From NCBI GenBank assembly GCA_023333565.1, contig JAJKFH010003493.1:1302001-1366000 (forward strand): a stretch of DNA of 64,000 bases, in the 5' to 3' direction. The translations under genes and the position numbers were made by a program. Below, in pieces: positions 28,201 through 43,200 of this stretch. Positions within the stretch are counted from its first letter, which is position 1. Every line of letters starts with the position of its first letter. The stretch is from Puffinus mauretanicus (taxonomy: Eukaryota; Chordata; Aves; Procellariiformes; Procellariidae). The notes beneath the pieces were generated by a model. The model saw only the letters and a list, made by a program, of their open reading frames with translations, did not search any database and was not told the origin of the DNA.

Positions 28201-31200
28201 AGTACCAAATAAAGAATCCTGGAGTATTAAAAGTTGTAGACCAATTTATAAGCTGCAGACAGATGCCTAAATAAATTAAAAGAAGCAATTTCACTAGCTT
28301 GATACATTTCAACATTTGCCAGTTCCGTTCCATTCAATTCTGTATTATGGGCTTGAAAAAGCTAAGAAAAAGCATTTATGTTTAATGTAAAGCTGATTGT
28401 ACTGTGTTTTACATTCCTTAGCTCTGGCAGCACCAGCTTATTTAGAGGCTTCGTGCTGGTGTCAAGACGGTTTAGCAGAATTTGGAAGAAGTTATTGCCT
28501 GTGAAACGCGTTTTTTCCCTCTGTTTCTGAGGACCTGAGCCTAAAAGGAAGAGAATATATTTACTCCATCTGGCTGATTTTTCCCTTGCTTTCTTTTTTC
28601 CACATAATCACTAATGTTGTATTAAAATAGACTACTTCTTCCAGAACAGAGATATCCAGCTCTCCTCTTCCCTTTCCTAAATCTTTCAAACACCAGGAAC
28701 TAAATTTCTTGATTGATGTAATGTCTTAATACTCTTTCTTCATAGGCTATTATGTGAAGTATTCCAAAGGACGGAATTTAGAATGATTCACCCCAATTAA
28801 TTCAGGGAAGTATCAACATTGCAAAGACCTCTGGTCCTTTTGGGATTAATATTCCCTGGAGTGAACTGCCTGAGGACTGTCTTAACTCAAGGGCAAAAGG
28901 GAGGCTTCTCAGTGATCCTGTTAATTTAGCATTCTTTCTACTTACATTTTCCAAGCCCTGCAGAGCTAGTCCTTTGAACATTTTGTTCAAAGAAAAATGA
29001 TCTGTGGCCTGGGTACCTAGATTTGGCTTTCTTATCAAAGGCCCTTTCTGAATAAGAGATCTACTCCTTTTCAGACCCTTGAGGCTTGCACTGAGCAAGA
29101 GCCAACAGAAACTAACTTTTCTTACCTGATCTGCAGCTTTTTTTGATGAGTATAACCATTTGGAACTAAAATGTTTATAAACTATCTCACTGTAAAAACA
29201 ATTGGAATAGGAATGCTATGGGCTCTGTCCAAGTAGAACAGGAGCCTTAAAATATTTTCAACAATATTATTTATGACACAAATCTTCCCAATTCTGAAGT
29301 AGTATTACAATACAAAATATATTAACAGACTTTAACAAGTACAATGATTTTCTCTTGCTCTCTGTGCTTGGATTTAGCAAAGTACAATGTATCTTAGCTG
29401 CACTGTTGCGTTGAGGCAGCAGTAGAGTATTGAATTGAAAAAAACAAACATGAACTGTTTGCATGGAACTTAGATTAAAAATATCTTCTCTAAAGACTGT
29501 GTGTGACAATTTTGTGAAAGACTACCTGATAATTACACAAAAGGCACTTATATTAACATAATTGCATGATCATCTAAATCTAAAGCTTTTGTCACAAGGT
29601 AAGGTTGAGATTCACCATTATTTCTTACCAAAGGCAATCTTTGAACACGAACTATTCAGATATTAAACCCCCCATATTCCTTTGAAATTAAATTTCTGAG
29701 AAAGTGTGCCCTTCCCAGCTATCATAATTTGAAGGAAAGCGAAATAATTACTGACTTCATTACATTTTTTTTCCATTAATCTGGGCATTAGATCACTGCT
29801 TATCAGATACTTACCATTTTCATGCAGTTGATCGGAATATATTAATATATTAAAAAACCTGAAACTGGTCACGTTTTTTCAATCCAATCAGAGTATTGGA
29901 TTGAAAGCATTGGAGGTGTGTTTATAATATTTTTGAAGCTGGTAGTCCTGATTCAAACGTAAGTTGTTGATTAATGTGGAGATAGGAAGATAGTATGGTT
30001 CAGTACTGCAAAACTGTAAAAGATAAAAAAAACCCAAACCTCCCTTCCACCCTCCCCCAACTTTTCAGCTGTTGTGAACCAGCACTGATTGTCATGCAGA
30101 GGGTGGTTATTGACATGTGAATATTTTTTTCTTTATTGTAGCTGACTTTGGGCTTGCAAAGCAAAAGCAAGAAAACAGCAAACTTGCATCAGTAGTGGGA
30201 ACCATTCTATACTCATGGTAAGTACTCCTGTATACAACATTCAGTCCAGTGACTTCCATCTTCATGGTTACTTTTTGGGAGCAGACAGGCAAGTTACAGT
30301 GGAGTAAGGAACAAGGTGCAAGTTACCCACCACAGCTACTCTGCAGTAGTTGGTTGCCTGCCTATTTTGCTGTTGCCTATCCTTGCATATGGCAGCTACT
30401 GTGGGTTAAGTTGGTGCAAAAATGAAGTAACTGTGGTTGTGTAGTAACTTATTCACCTATCTATATTCTTATAGATAAAGAAATGTGTTTTCAAGTTATA
30501 AAACGATGTATGTAAACAATAAATTAATTTTAATGGCTTTTAATGTAATTGTGGCTTCAATGATCAGTTACATTGTACATGTGGACAACTTACCGTCTGA
30601 AAAATATTTGAAATTGGTGCTAGTGGATTTGGTTTGGATCAGTAGGCATTTGGTTTTAATAATTGAACTGAAAAAATATTTTCTGGAGTTTGAAATTTTC
30701 AGTGGTGGAAAAGCATGACACACATTGTTTGCAATTTAAGCTTAGTAAACACATAAATGACTGCTCTAAAATTTTGCCTTAGAAAATACATTATTCAGAC
30801 TACTGAATGAGCTGCAGTTTCCTTTGGCATTCCATTTGTGAGCAAGTCAAAGTGAGGAACCATATTGCGTTAAATTGCAGTACCAACATAGCTACCTAAG
30901 TTCCTAGATTACTACTGACTTCTGTTTTGTTTTCTCAAGAGCATGGAATAGAAAGCATTTCCTATCCAAAAGGTTCCCCTCAATATTTAAACAGTGTATG
31001 TAATTGAGAGTATTATATGCATGTCAGAGTCTCTCAAACTAAAGTAATTGTGGGCAGGACAAAGTATTGATTTTTGTGTTACATGATGTATAAATAACAA
31101 ACATGCCTGTTAATTGAGATTACGGTATTGCGAACAAAAGGGAGCAAATGTGATCTGGGTAAAAATCTAAATTGTGGAAAGCACAAGCTCAATATTCATC

Positions 31201-34200
31201 TAATAGCAGCTGATGTGTTCTGGGCCTGCCATTTAAGCTGAGAATTTCTGTTGATTGAAATGCTAACATCAGAAATCAGTTAAGGAATTGCTAATCTGTT
31301 ACACAGTTCTGGATCTCTCTGCTTGCAAAATTAATGGCTAAGCTTTGCCTACCCTAACTACTGTTTTATTAAGGAAATATGTTTACAATATGTTCAGCTG
31401 AAGCCTTGGATATGCAAATATTTCTCATTCCACCTTCTTTGCAACACCGTTTTACACACAGCTGCTGTTCCCTCTTGTTAGAGTCACTCTGTTGCTTTTA
31501 CTCAGTGTCCAGCTTTCTAAGGTTAGAAGTTGGTTTTCTTCTTTTAGGGACTTTCTGGTGCTCTTGTTCCTGCTACTATAAATTGCCAATTCTAGCTCCT
31601 GTAAATAAAGCGAAGTTTATTTGGCGTAAGGAATAGAAAAAGAAAACTACAATGAATGACACATAAACAAACGAGAAATGTTGCACAGTCTATACTCTAA
31701 CATTGTTTTCTGTTTTCATCAGAACTTTTAATTTACAAAATCCCTGCCAATAAGGAGAAAAACCTAACAGAACATTATATCCCAAGTAAAACTGGAAGTA
31801 GTTTCATCCTGAATTTCTTCTAAGACCGCTCCACTGGCTTTTGTAGAAGTTTACAGGTCCTTTTGATCTCAGTCGTCTTCAATCTTCTTTTCTGCTGTGG
31901 TAACCACATGTGATGGCCATATACCTGCCAGAATGCTTGGCCTGCGTGCTTGTAATAAGTAATTAAAGGTTCCAAGCTATCAGGGGAGCTACTGGCGGCT
32001 CTTCCGAATTAAGAGGGAAAGTCAAGAACTCAGGCGTTCGGCAATTGAATATAATTCATGTTGCCACCTTTGAAATTGCTACTTGTGATTTCCTAGTGCC
32101 AGAATGATAATGATTGACACTTAATCCCTAGAAATCGCTAAATCCTAAAATGGCTTCAAGAGTAGGTCCTTGTAATGTGTTAAATATTCGATTCCCATAC
32201 CTTGAAAACTAATGCATATGCTGTTTCTTAGTGAGCAAAAGTGAGGTGATTGCAAAGCTGCCTTAATTGGTTCCCCAAATACTCCTGAAGCTTACAACAG
32301 TCTCTGAGTGATGCTGTATTTGGTTTGCTGACAAGGTTTTGGTAGTGGGGGGTCTACAGGTGTGGCTGCTGTGAGAAGCTGCTAGAAGCTTCCCTATGTC
32401 CAATAAAGCCAATGCCAGCTGGCTCCAAGACAGACCTGCTGCTGGCCAAGGCCGAGCCCATCAGTGATGGTGGTAGCACCTCTGGGATAACATAATAAGA
32501 AGGGGAGAAAGTTGCTGCACTACAGCAACTGCAGCCAGAGAGAGGAGTGAGAATCTGTGAGAGAAACAGCCCTGCAGACACCAATGTCAATGAAGAAGAA
32601 GGGGGAGGAGGTGCTCCAGGTGCCAGAGCAGAGATTCCCCTGCAGCCCGTGGTGAAGACCATGGTGAGGCAGGCTGTCCTGCTGCAGCCCGTGGAGGTTA
32701 ATGGTGGAGCAGGTATCCACCTGCAGCCTGTGGAGGACCCCACACCGAAGCAGGTGGGTGCCTGAAGGAGGCTGTGACCCTGTGGAGGGCTCGTGCTGGA
32801 GCAGGCTTCTGGCAGGACCTGTGGACCTATGGAGAGAGAGAAGCCCATGCTGGCAGGACTTGTGAGTCTGTGGGGGACCCATGCTGGAGCAGTCTGCTCC
32901 TAAAGGACTGCACTCTGTGGAAAGAACCCACACTGGAGCAGTTCGTGAAGAACTGCAGCCCATGGGAAGGACTCGCGATGGAGAAGTTTGTGGAGGACAG
33001 TCTCCCATGGGAAGGGCCCCACGCTGGAGCAGGGGAAGCGTGTGAGGAGTCCCAACCCTGAGGAGGAAGGAGCAGCAGAGTCAACATGTGATGAACTGAC
33101 CACAACCCCCATTCCCCGTCCCCCTGCGCCGCTCAGGGGAAGGAGGTAGAGAATTAGGGAGTGAAGTTGAGCCCAGGAAGAAGGGAGGGGTGGGGGGAAG
33201 GTGTTTTAAGATTTGGTTTTATTTTCTCATTACTCTACCCTGATTTGATTGGCAATAAATTAAGTTAATTTTCCCCAAGTCGAGCCTGTTTTGCCTGTGA
33301 TGGTAATTGGTAAGTGGTCGCTTCCTGTCCTTATCTCAACCCACAAGCCTTTCATTATATTTTCTCTCCCCTGTCCAGCTGAGGAGGGGGAGTGATAGAG
33401 TGGCTTTGGTGGGCACCTGGTGTCCAGCCTGGATCAACCCTCCACAGATGCACAATCTGCGAGTGATAGTTTGGGTAGTTAAGTGCAATAAGAGTTTGGT
33501 GTAATTAGTTATGTGCCATCTTTTTCAGCTCCTCTGAAATAATTGATTTGTTTTGTTCAGTTATAACTGGGCAGAGAAGCTGTTGATGGAAATTTATTGT
33601 GCTCTTTATTGTAAACAACAGTTACAGGTAAAGTGTCTGCAGGTTAGATCAATCTTTAGAAGTGTCAGGTTGCAAACCATGCCCTAGTGGCCTTCAGGGT
33701 CACAGAGTTGTAGTTTTCTTATCCTATCTACATTCACTTCTTTTTTTTTTTTCCTGTTAGATTCTGTCGCTGATGTCTTTGGGTCTTTTCATATTTTATA
33801 GGAAATTTTTATTTGAGAGTATTGTTCTTTAGATTTAAATATATTCTTTTTTTTTTTTTTAATGTTTGCTTATACCACATTTATTATTCTTGTATCCTGT
33901 CTTTGTATATGGAAGTTCACATCAGAGCTAGAACTTTGGCAGTTCTTTTTCTACCTCTTTGTCCAGTTATGTAGATGTAGGCATGAAGATAAAACGTCAC
34001 TTACATGTTGCAGTCTCTCAGTAAGTGGTCTTTTGGGACATCACTTGTCAGTTCTATTCCACAGGCAAAATCATGGAAGCAGCGATCCTTGCCTGTGTGC
34101 GGTCAGAAAAGAGAACAAAGATACAGTACTGATGTCTCTGTATTTAAAATGTGTGCTTGAGTAATATTTAAAATGACAGGCTAAAGCATTAAAGTCTTCC

Positions 34201-37200
34201 CAATGTCATAATAATTTAAGAATGTTAAAAAGGCTTTGCAAACAGCTGAATGCTCTGGATGCCGCCTTCAAGGTACTTGGCTAGTACTGTGTGTGACTGG
34301 GCTTTTTGATATGGAATCCTGTTCACAAGGAATGAGGTGAACTGATTGAGTGTTTTAACACAAGTCATGAAGCAGAAGTCAGAGCCTGTAGACTTAATCA
34401 GTGCTTGGACTAGATTTTTTTTGTGTTTGGTTTTTTTTTTGTATGATTTTAGTAGATGTGAAGGGCTATAAAATAATCAAAATATTGGGAATGCATATCT
34501 ACCAAGAGCAGCAATATTAGTTCCTGTACAAAAAAAAGGAAATGAGGAAGAGAAAGAGCTGTGAGACAGCATTGTCATTTTAGAGTGGCAGAAATTGCTT
34601 TCTTCTGAATTGACAGAATAATAGGTCTGGGTAGTTTGAGTTGCAACCCACCCTTCTTGGAGCAGACAATATAGTACAGAAACAAAATAATAAATGTCAA
34701 AAGTAGTGTCTGATGCTTATTGTTTAAATTTGGCTATGCAGCATTATGCAGAGTGGTTAAGATAAAAACATATCACTCTATGTACCAAACATGTTTGGGT
34801 TTGGGGTTGACTGAATCAATTTGCTAATGCAATTTTTTAAAAACTATGTCATCATAAAGTAACAGAAGATACTGTTTTATGTTTAGTGAGGGGCTTATAC
34901 AATTGTGCTTTGTAATTCTGTTGGTTTTTAATTCTACTTTGTACTAGGTTTTATTCTACTATCATACAAATTAAATTCCTTTTAATTGGTTATGTCCTTG
35001 AATTAAAAAATCTAGCAATGTGTATGTTTAGAATACCAAATGTATTAAATGGATGTGTTTACACTTAATATATTAAAAATTGTGGAAAAGACTGCTTTAG
35101 GGAATTGATAATGAATTCTGAAGTCTTCTTCCAGCTCATAAGTCACCAGAAACAATCTGCTCCAAGTTAGTGGTGACAGAGTCTTTATTATCCTGCTGTC
35201 TCGGAGGACTTCCCAGAAAAGACACAGCAAATTGTACATGGTTATAGAGACTGATGTTTCCTTTCATGTATACATACCATTTCTTTGTTTCACAAAAAGG
35301 ATATAAACAAAAGTTAGGAAAGTAATGGTTACGATAACTGCTTTTGTAATTGTATATGTATACAGAAATTTTAGAAAAACTCTGGGAAATGAAGTAAATT
35401 TTGAGATTGGGATGGAATAGCGAATCCCATCATAATTCCTTGAGAACTTGATTGATCTTGAAAAGCTGTTGGGGAAACTGTGAAGAAGAGCAGACCCCTC
35501 AGGTATCATTAAGAAGTAGGTGAGAATGTTCTACGTTAGTTGGCGAACTAACTTGATCTTTCTGAAACATAATTGTTCTAAGATGTTGGAAAACTGATAC
35601 ACAGAACAATGTAATGTAAGCTTTGGCTTTTTGTGCTAAAGTTGAGGTGTTTCCTCTTTGTGGTGTTTTGAGGAAACTAATTTTTGTGGAAATTAGAGGT
35701 ACTATTTTACTTGTGTCGCTCATCATCTCTGCCGTGGAGGAGAAAATATTCCTTGATCTTAATTTGTTTATGGACTACACAGTCGGTCTACATACTATGT
35801 TATGTTACCCACATTTCTTTTCTAGTATTGGTCACTGCTTCTATTTATAGCCATATCTTGTAAGAGCACTGCATAAATCAATATTGTGATACGATTTCAT
35901 GCAGAGATCTGCAGTAGCTGTTTTTTCTCATTGGTTATTCTCGTGACATGATAATATTTTCACTTACTTAAAGCATTTTTGTGTTGGGAAGGGTAATTTA
36001 AGATGGGGGAGTGTGTTGTACTTTCATACGTACTTAATTTTTAACCAACTTTATGATGCTATATGATCAAACTGATTACCAGTTTCTCAGCAGTTCTTTC
36101 TTCCTCCAAAAATAGCCTCTGAACCATTTCACCAATTTCAACCAAATTTAAGAGTTTAGGTTCTTTCAATGTTTGTGAAAATTTGGTGATGGATAGCGAG
36201 TAGAGAAACAGTTTAATCTTTTTGGTGAGAAAAGTGTTTAAGCTCAGCTGAAATGTTACCTTCCAAATAAGTGGCAGTTCATGCTGTCATGTGACAGTAG
36301 TTTAGTATGTTTAGATAACCAAGAGAATAGGAAACTGATGGTACTGTGGGGTGAGGGAGAGTAGAAAACTAGTGAAAAACTGATCTTGCTTTAGTTTTGC
36401 TGTTCATAGAACAGCTGGCTCCTGGAGAGGATTTGCTGATTTCATTAGAAAGGTAACAGAAGTTAAATAATCCTTTCAGTATATTAGTACATCATTTTTA
36501 TCAGAGGATCTTCTGAAAGTTGATTAATACTAGTATTCATTCTGAGAATGAAACATATCAATGAAAAGTAATTGTGATAATGTGGTGGTAGTTTAGGAAT
36601 AGGTTTATAATAACACATGTCAGCAAAAAGTCCAATGCAATTGGAGATGGAATCCACAGGGAGAGTATAGCTGAGGACAGACAGATTTTACTGTCTCTAT
36701 CTGTATGCCACAGTGCAACTCTGCATAGAATATTATGTTTCATTATGGACATACCATTACTAAAAGGATAAGTTGGATGAACTTCAAGGAAGAACATTAT
36801 AAGTAGTTGACAGAGATTGACTTATAAAAAGAAGACCAAATGGTTTAACTTTATATAATTTTTATTAAGTAACAAGTGTGGCTAAATAACAGTTATCACC
36901 TCACATTTGAAATGTACTTAGTACCACATCCAGTATTACATAGCATTATACATGGGAGTAAAACTGGAAATGATGTGAAACAAAGTAAGAAAGCGTGAAG
37001 ATATCTCTATTTATCTCTGGAAAAATGTTTCAATGGAAATGATGGAAGTCCCCACCATAAGACATAAATTAATACTAGAGAGGAGAGAATGCAAAAAAAT
37101 CTTGGACTAAAAGAAAGCAGGCCACTTTGGAAGTGACATGGACTAGTTCATACAGATGTTTTTTTCTATCCTAAGAAAAGAATTGTTTTACTCTTAGAAG

Positions 37201-40200
37201 TAACTTAAAGTCATAGCATAGATTTTCTTGATGAAAGGGAGTGTGAAAACATACAGGTTATTTTCTATACTTGTTTTCTAACTAGTTGATCTAGCTTCTA
37301 AAAAGTTACTTTAATGCTTGAAAAAAATATAAAATTAGAAGTATAGTATGTAATAATTTTATAGACTCTGTGATGAATTTAGAATGCTGTTTGAAAAAAA
37401 AGAAAGTACTATTCTACCAACATAACAGATTATAAACCAGCAATGTACTTCTTGGAAATAATTCTTTCTGTAGAACTTGTATAACAATTATTTTAATGTA
37501 TATTAATTATTATGTTTTTTCCCTCAATGGCTTAAGACTTTTAATTTATAATCCCTTTGAAACAGATAATAATAATGAATGAACACTTCTTATTAGAATA
37601 AGATTAGTCATTTCATCAAACTAATTTATGAGCTTGTAAATGTCTTTTAGTCCAATTTTACTGGTAATTGTTTGCTAGAACTATTCTGTTTTAATTTTTT
37701 TTCAAGTAATGTCAAATGAGCTACATCTAGATGAACTGTGTTACTTTGACACCTGAACTGCGGAAACTTGGAATACTTTTGGTGGGTTTTTTTCTGTTTT
37801 TTTTTTCCCATTCTATTCTATCTTAATGTCAGCCATATTGGTTTCTTGGCAGATCCTTACTGTTTCTAAATCTTTACTATTTCTTGTTCTGTTTTACTTT
37901 GCTGCTCAGTATATGGTGTGCTGTTTCAATTTCTAGTGCCATTATATGTCATCTTGCTGTCTTTGATGTTTCCTTAATAGGATGTTTGCTGTTTTACCAT
38001 GTCTTTGGTGGTCACTTAAAGCTATTTTCTGTTTTCACTTGGGTCTTGGGCTTTAGTTTCTGATGTGGCCTTTGTTCAGTTGCTTGTTTTTTCATAGTAG
38101 CCAGATTTCAAAGCTCTGTCAAGGATTGCTACAACTCCCTTAGTCTTTCCTTGGTTTCTTCCATCTCTTTTATACTATTTCTTGGGGTTTTTTTTCCACA
38201 GCTGAGTTTTTGTGCAGAACGATGATTTTGTTGTTACGATAACTTTAATGGTAGAATAAGTGACAGCACATGCCACTGTAACAGCATAGAGTTCTTTGAC
38301 TCTATGTAGACATTATTAGTGGCCATGTCTCATTAGAGAAATGTTAATATTGGATTTTTAAGGGTCTGCTTTCCTCTTTTCACCCTTTCCTATTTTGTGC
38401 GGTAGTAGCTTCACTGTCTCCTTCAAGGAATGGCAGGCCAGCTGCAGCTTAAGAATTACTGGAGGCAGCATGAGGTATGCTAGGCATCCGACTGAAAGAA
38501 CAGCCACGTCAAGAATTGACTAACAAGTGGGAGGCTGAATATTTGTAATACTCTTCTAGCATAATTGAAGTAAAGAAAATAATTAGAATCAGAAATAGGA
38601 TAGACATCTGATTAAGGAATGCTATAAAGGGGCATTGATGCTTTCTAAATGAACAAGAGGTTCATGTTTGAGTCATCTGCAAGCAGACCAGCCAGTAGTT
38701 TTTCCTTCTGTTTCCTCTCTCACCATAAGTGACTGTATTTTCTGCTTGAGATGCATTCCTAGTCTTATCAGGGTCTTATTTAAAATGGACATTATGGAAG
38801 AGTCTGTTTTGAATGAAAGAGGGGAGAGGTAAAAATAAATTATTTGCTGATACTTGAATAATTTTTGTGGGTTTAATCATTTAGAGTTAAACTGCCTTTA
38901 GTTATGTTACTCACATTGGCAACTGGCATTTTCCATACCTGGAGTCCTCAAACTTCTTGATTATGGCTGGTTATTGCTTACAGGATTGTCATAAGAAGGT
39001 TGAATTTAAATGCCCCATGATTTCAAACAGATATATATATCTGCATTTACTATCCTGCTGAAGAAAGCTCTTTTCCTGGGTTACTACTCAATGTCTAGGC
39101 TCTTCACAATTTGAGCTGCACAAGCAAGGGTCAATGATTTTATGACTAAGGAGGTAGTATAGCGTTATCCAGGGATGTAGCAGTGAATTAGCTATATGAT
39201 CCCAATGGCAGACAAGTAGTCTCTGTATTTTTATAGAGATCAAGGTGCCCAGTTATTAAATTGGGAGATGCACGACTGTGTTGTAAATGTAATTTGTTGG
39301 TAGGTTTTGTTGATTACTATTTACAAATTAATGTGTAACAGTATTTTCTTTCTACTTCCTATCTCAAGAAGAGTTGATAAAGGCTTTAGTTTATTCCTGG
39401 AAGGAATTTTAGAGATGATTTAGAGAAGAAAACTGTGGAATTAAATGTTTTTCTCATCACAGGATCATGTGACAGTTCAGTTTAGGTCACTTGTCCTATT
39501 TTGCTTCTGGCCTGTTTCTCAAGGGTGCCCATTACTGTGGTTAGGGAGTGAGCTCAATAGAATGAGGTGATATCTCAAACTTCCTCCTTCCTTCTCTTTA
39601 GTCTTTGCCCAGTTTCCCATGCAGCCTTACTTTTTCAGCTGATGTTTTTAAGTAAGTGAGCCATCAAGCAATAAATTATTTGTTTAATATTAAAATATAT
39701 AACAAGTAATGCCTAGATTATTATGTTATGACCCTGTGCTCATATTTCATCTACTGACTTTCGTGAGGGTTTTTGCAGGCATCTGGATCAACAGACTTTA
39801 TTTAGATTTGGGAATTTTAAATTCTATGTAAAAGACGACAATGAAATTACCATCTTATTCAGGTAAAATCTTCAGCTGTCTGCTTTCTTTTTTCTTTTAC
39901 ATTTAATCCATACTGAATGTGACTGCTAGACAGAACAGTAGTTATTAGTTAATTATCTTGTATATTAGGTTCCAGCAAATCCAAATACTTGCAAAGTCAT
40001 CTAATTCATACCTTACTGTCAGAAACAAGTTTCTGTCAGTGACAAGTCTCTGTGTGGCTGGGATTCATCTTGCTTATATGTAGTCATTCAAAAACTAAGC
40101 ATCTTAGTCAAGTCAAGCAGCTAGAAGACTACTGAAAGTAATGGAAAAAAATAGACACTTAAATAATGAATTTCATCCCATCTATCTTAAACAGCTATTT

Positions 40201-43200
40201 TAGGATGAGATGAATCAACCACTTGATGTGCCTGTCTCTCTTTTGCTGCAGAGGGAGCTGGAGCACTGGCTTAGCATAAATCTAGCTTATAGGAGTTTAA
40301 GTTAGGTGGTAACACCTTATATGAAATCAGTTATTCAAGATTCAGGTTTATTTTAAAGTAGTTGTAGAATTGGATTTGCTACTGCTTGTGGTCATCTTCT
40401 TGCAGATAGTTATTTTTCCATGTTATGAGTACCTTTTAGAATATGAGTGTTTCAATTTTTATGTACATGGATAGCACTTTGCCACAACTTACAGATTTAT
40501 CTACAGCATTTCTGTTAAAACTGACAGCTTGACAATCTGCTAGATGTTTTTGTATGAATAAGAACACCAGATGTGTGGACCATGCAGTGAGCTTGCCTTT
40601 AATAACATAAATCAAAAATCACATCGAAGGGAAATTTTATTTTGTAAGTTTCATAATCTGGTTTATACTTCTTTTTGTTTTCGACTTTGTTCCATGATGT
40701 GTCTGAAGGAATAATAGGTATAAATTAGAACTTTAATGTGTTTTTCTGTTTTAAGCCTCCCAGAGGCTCTGTATGTAATACTGGAACACTAAACTACATA
40801 TTAATGATACTTTGATTTGTCCTTATAATTTACTCAGAGATGCATATGATAATCTTGAAAATTCAGAAGTATAAAACCAGTTGAAAGAGCTATGCACATT
40901 TTGAGCTTAATTAGATCGTTGTATTTTCATTACAGTGTGAAATAATAATAATAATACATTACAGTAATAATAAGACAACTGAAGGAAGAAGCAGCTTGCT
41001 ATAAACATCACCTTTTCTGATAGAGCCTGCAAGGCTTTTTAATTTGTCCTTGAAACGAGTTTTTAAAAAAGTAAAAGGCTAGAAACATGTAGTCGTTTTA
41101 CACACTGACTCACAGCAAGTTTTTTTCCAGATCAACAGATACAGTGTGTAGACAAGAAGGCCAAATTCAAATGGAATTGTATCTTTATGGGATATTTTCC
41201 AAATATATCTACACACTATGTTTGTGGCTGTATCCTGATGAGGGGAAAAAACATTGCAAATAGACGCTTAACTTTTTTTTAAAAAAAGTATATAGAAAAC
41301 CTTCAGTTGAGGATAAATGCACATAAAAGCCCATGAAACTCCAATACTTGTGGTCTGCTTGTAAAGGGTACTTAAATATTGATAACCTTGGCCCTTGCAT
41401 TATGTTGAGAGTTCTCCTAATTTTTGTTGCTGGTGTAAGTCACTAGCACTGTAAATTTTTATACTGTAAGTGCTCCCCAATTGCTGTATTTCTGAAATGA
41501 AATATTCACAGAATACTGTTCTGGCTGCAAAATTCTCGAGGACTAAAATGTATCTTTGAGTAGTACTGTGTATATATGTATGCACATATACATATAGACA
41601 CACATAGACATGCACACACATATATATAAAAACCGAGATTGTTCATACTTGTAGAGAAGTTAGTTCAGTTTAGATAGCATGAGGCAGATACTGTCATGCT
41701 TTTTTTAGTTTAATTCTTTGTTCCACATTGTCAAATTAAGCATAGATTGGTTTATCCAGCTAGCAACATTGTTTCTGGCATAACTATATTTGAACAAAGT
41801 TGTCATGTTGACGACTTCAACACTTTCAACGTATACGTTACGAGAATTCTTGGCAGCTTTCTTGTTCTACCTGCTGCCATTGATACTTAAGCAGAAGACT
41901 TTGAAATTGCCCCATGGTGTCCCAGCAGGTATGCAATTGCCATATCTGGGAATTTTTGGAGCGTGTTGTTTTCTGTGTATTCAAACATGAGAAGGTTTAG
42001 ATATGGATGTCTCTTGGGCAGCATACTTGGTGAACATCAGTGAAATGTATCCTTCAGTTTTAAAGATACTTTTTAAAAAGATACTGATGCAATGAGGTGC
42101 TTTTTTGCTACTGCTCCATGAGATTCAGAAAGAACTTGTTTTCACTAGTGCTAAAGGTTCATATGTGTAAAAGCAGTGAAAATATAAAGTTGCCACAAAA
42201 AAAAAGGTCTGTCAGATAAATACATGAATCTTTTCTAACTCCCAGAGATATATACTCTTGCAGGAAAAGTACAGAGTTCAAAGATGGGAGAACACATAAT
42301 AGTTGAATGTACCTTGCTTGCCTTCTACTTCTGAGTATGAACACAGAAGTCCTCACAATAAAATTCTTCTACTCTTTTCAGCAACTTTTTGTATAGGCTT
42401 TATTCCCAGAAAGAGGAACTGAGAGGAGATATTCTGAAGCTTTTTATACATTTTCTTGGTTTACTTATATTTTGATTGACTAAATTTTTCTTACTTAGCA
42501 AAGGTAAAAAAAAAAAGGTTCCGTTGAGCGTTATGAACTAAGGGTAAAGTTGAAAGTTGTGTTTCAGTGGAAGTTGCTTTTATATATATAAAGCTTGGCA
42601 GTTGTATTTAGTATCTCTCTTCCCCTAGAAAAAGCCTCCCAAATTTCTGCCAGTACAATTTTTTTTTAGGGCTGTGATATAAACTCTGTCAATGAAATGA
42701 TTCAAGGGAAAAAAAAAACCAACCCTGAAAAAAAACCCCCAAAACAGCCATACCACTCCTTGGCCAACACAAGCATTTGCGTAAACATATGATGATGAAC
42801 TGGATTAGAGAACCGACCTGGCTAAAAAATAATTTAGGTTATTTTTCAGGTGCGTCAGGTCTTTGGTCTGATGCATAATGCAGCTGTAGAGGTACTTGTG
42901 CTGGCACAGCAGAGCAGACAGTGGTGGTAAAGAGCGACTGGGATCAGCAGGAGCAAAACAACATCTTGGCTTACAATATTTTTCAAATATACAGCCTAAA
43001 CAGCTTACCACGTGTGAGGATGTTTTGGCCTTCACAGTTTCTGCTCTAAGTTTTGCTGGGGAAAAAAGTAGGTATGAGTGAGTCTTTGCACTTAGGGATT
43101 AGGAAGAGGAACTTGTGCTCTGAACATGCTTCTGCCTTGGATGTTTAATGATTTAGGTATGAAGAAGATTTTTGTTTGTTTGTTTTCGTTTAACAAAGCA

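Noticed and set aside
30142..30217. The 39779-39862 segment as a duplicated, mutually exclusive copy of exon 18
   Set aside because: Only the last few codons look alike. It lacks DFG, and its entry phase differs from exon 18, so a swap would break the frame.
32354..33112. Overlapping open frames on both strands, up to 164 codons
   Set aside because: They lie wholly inside the solo LTR and arise from its GC-rich tandem units. They do not resemble retroviral proteins.
41271..41289. Perfect T8/A7 palindrome
   Set aside because: Simple homopolymer pairing, common in AT-rich introns and without further context.
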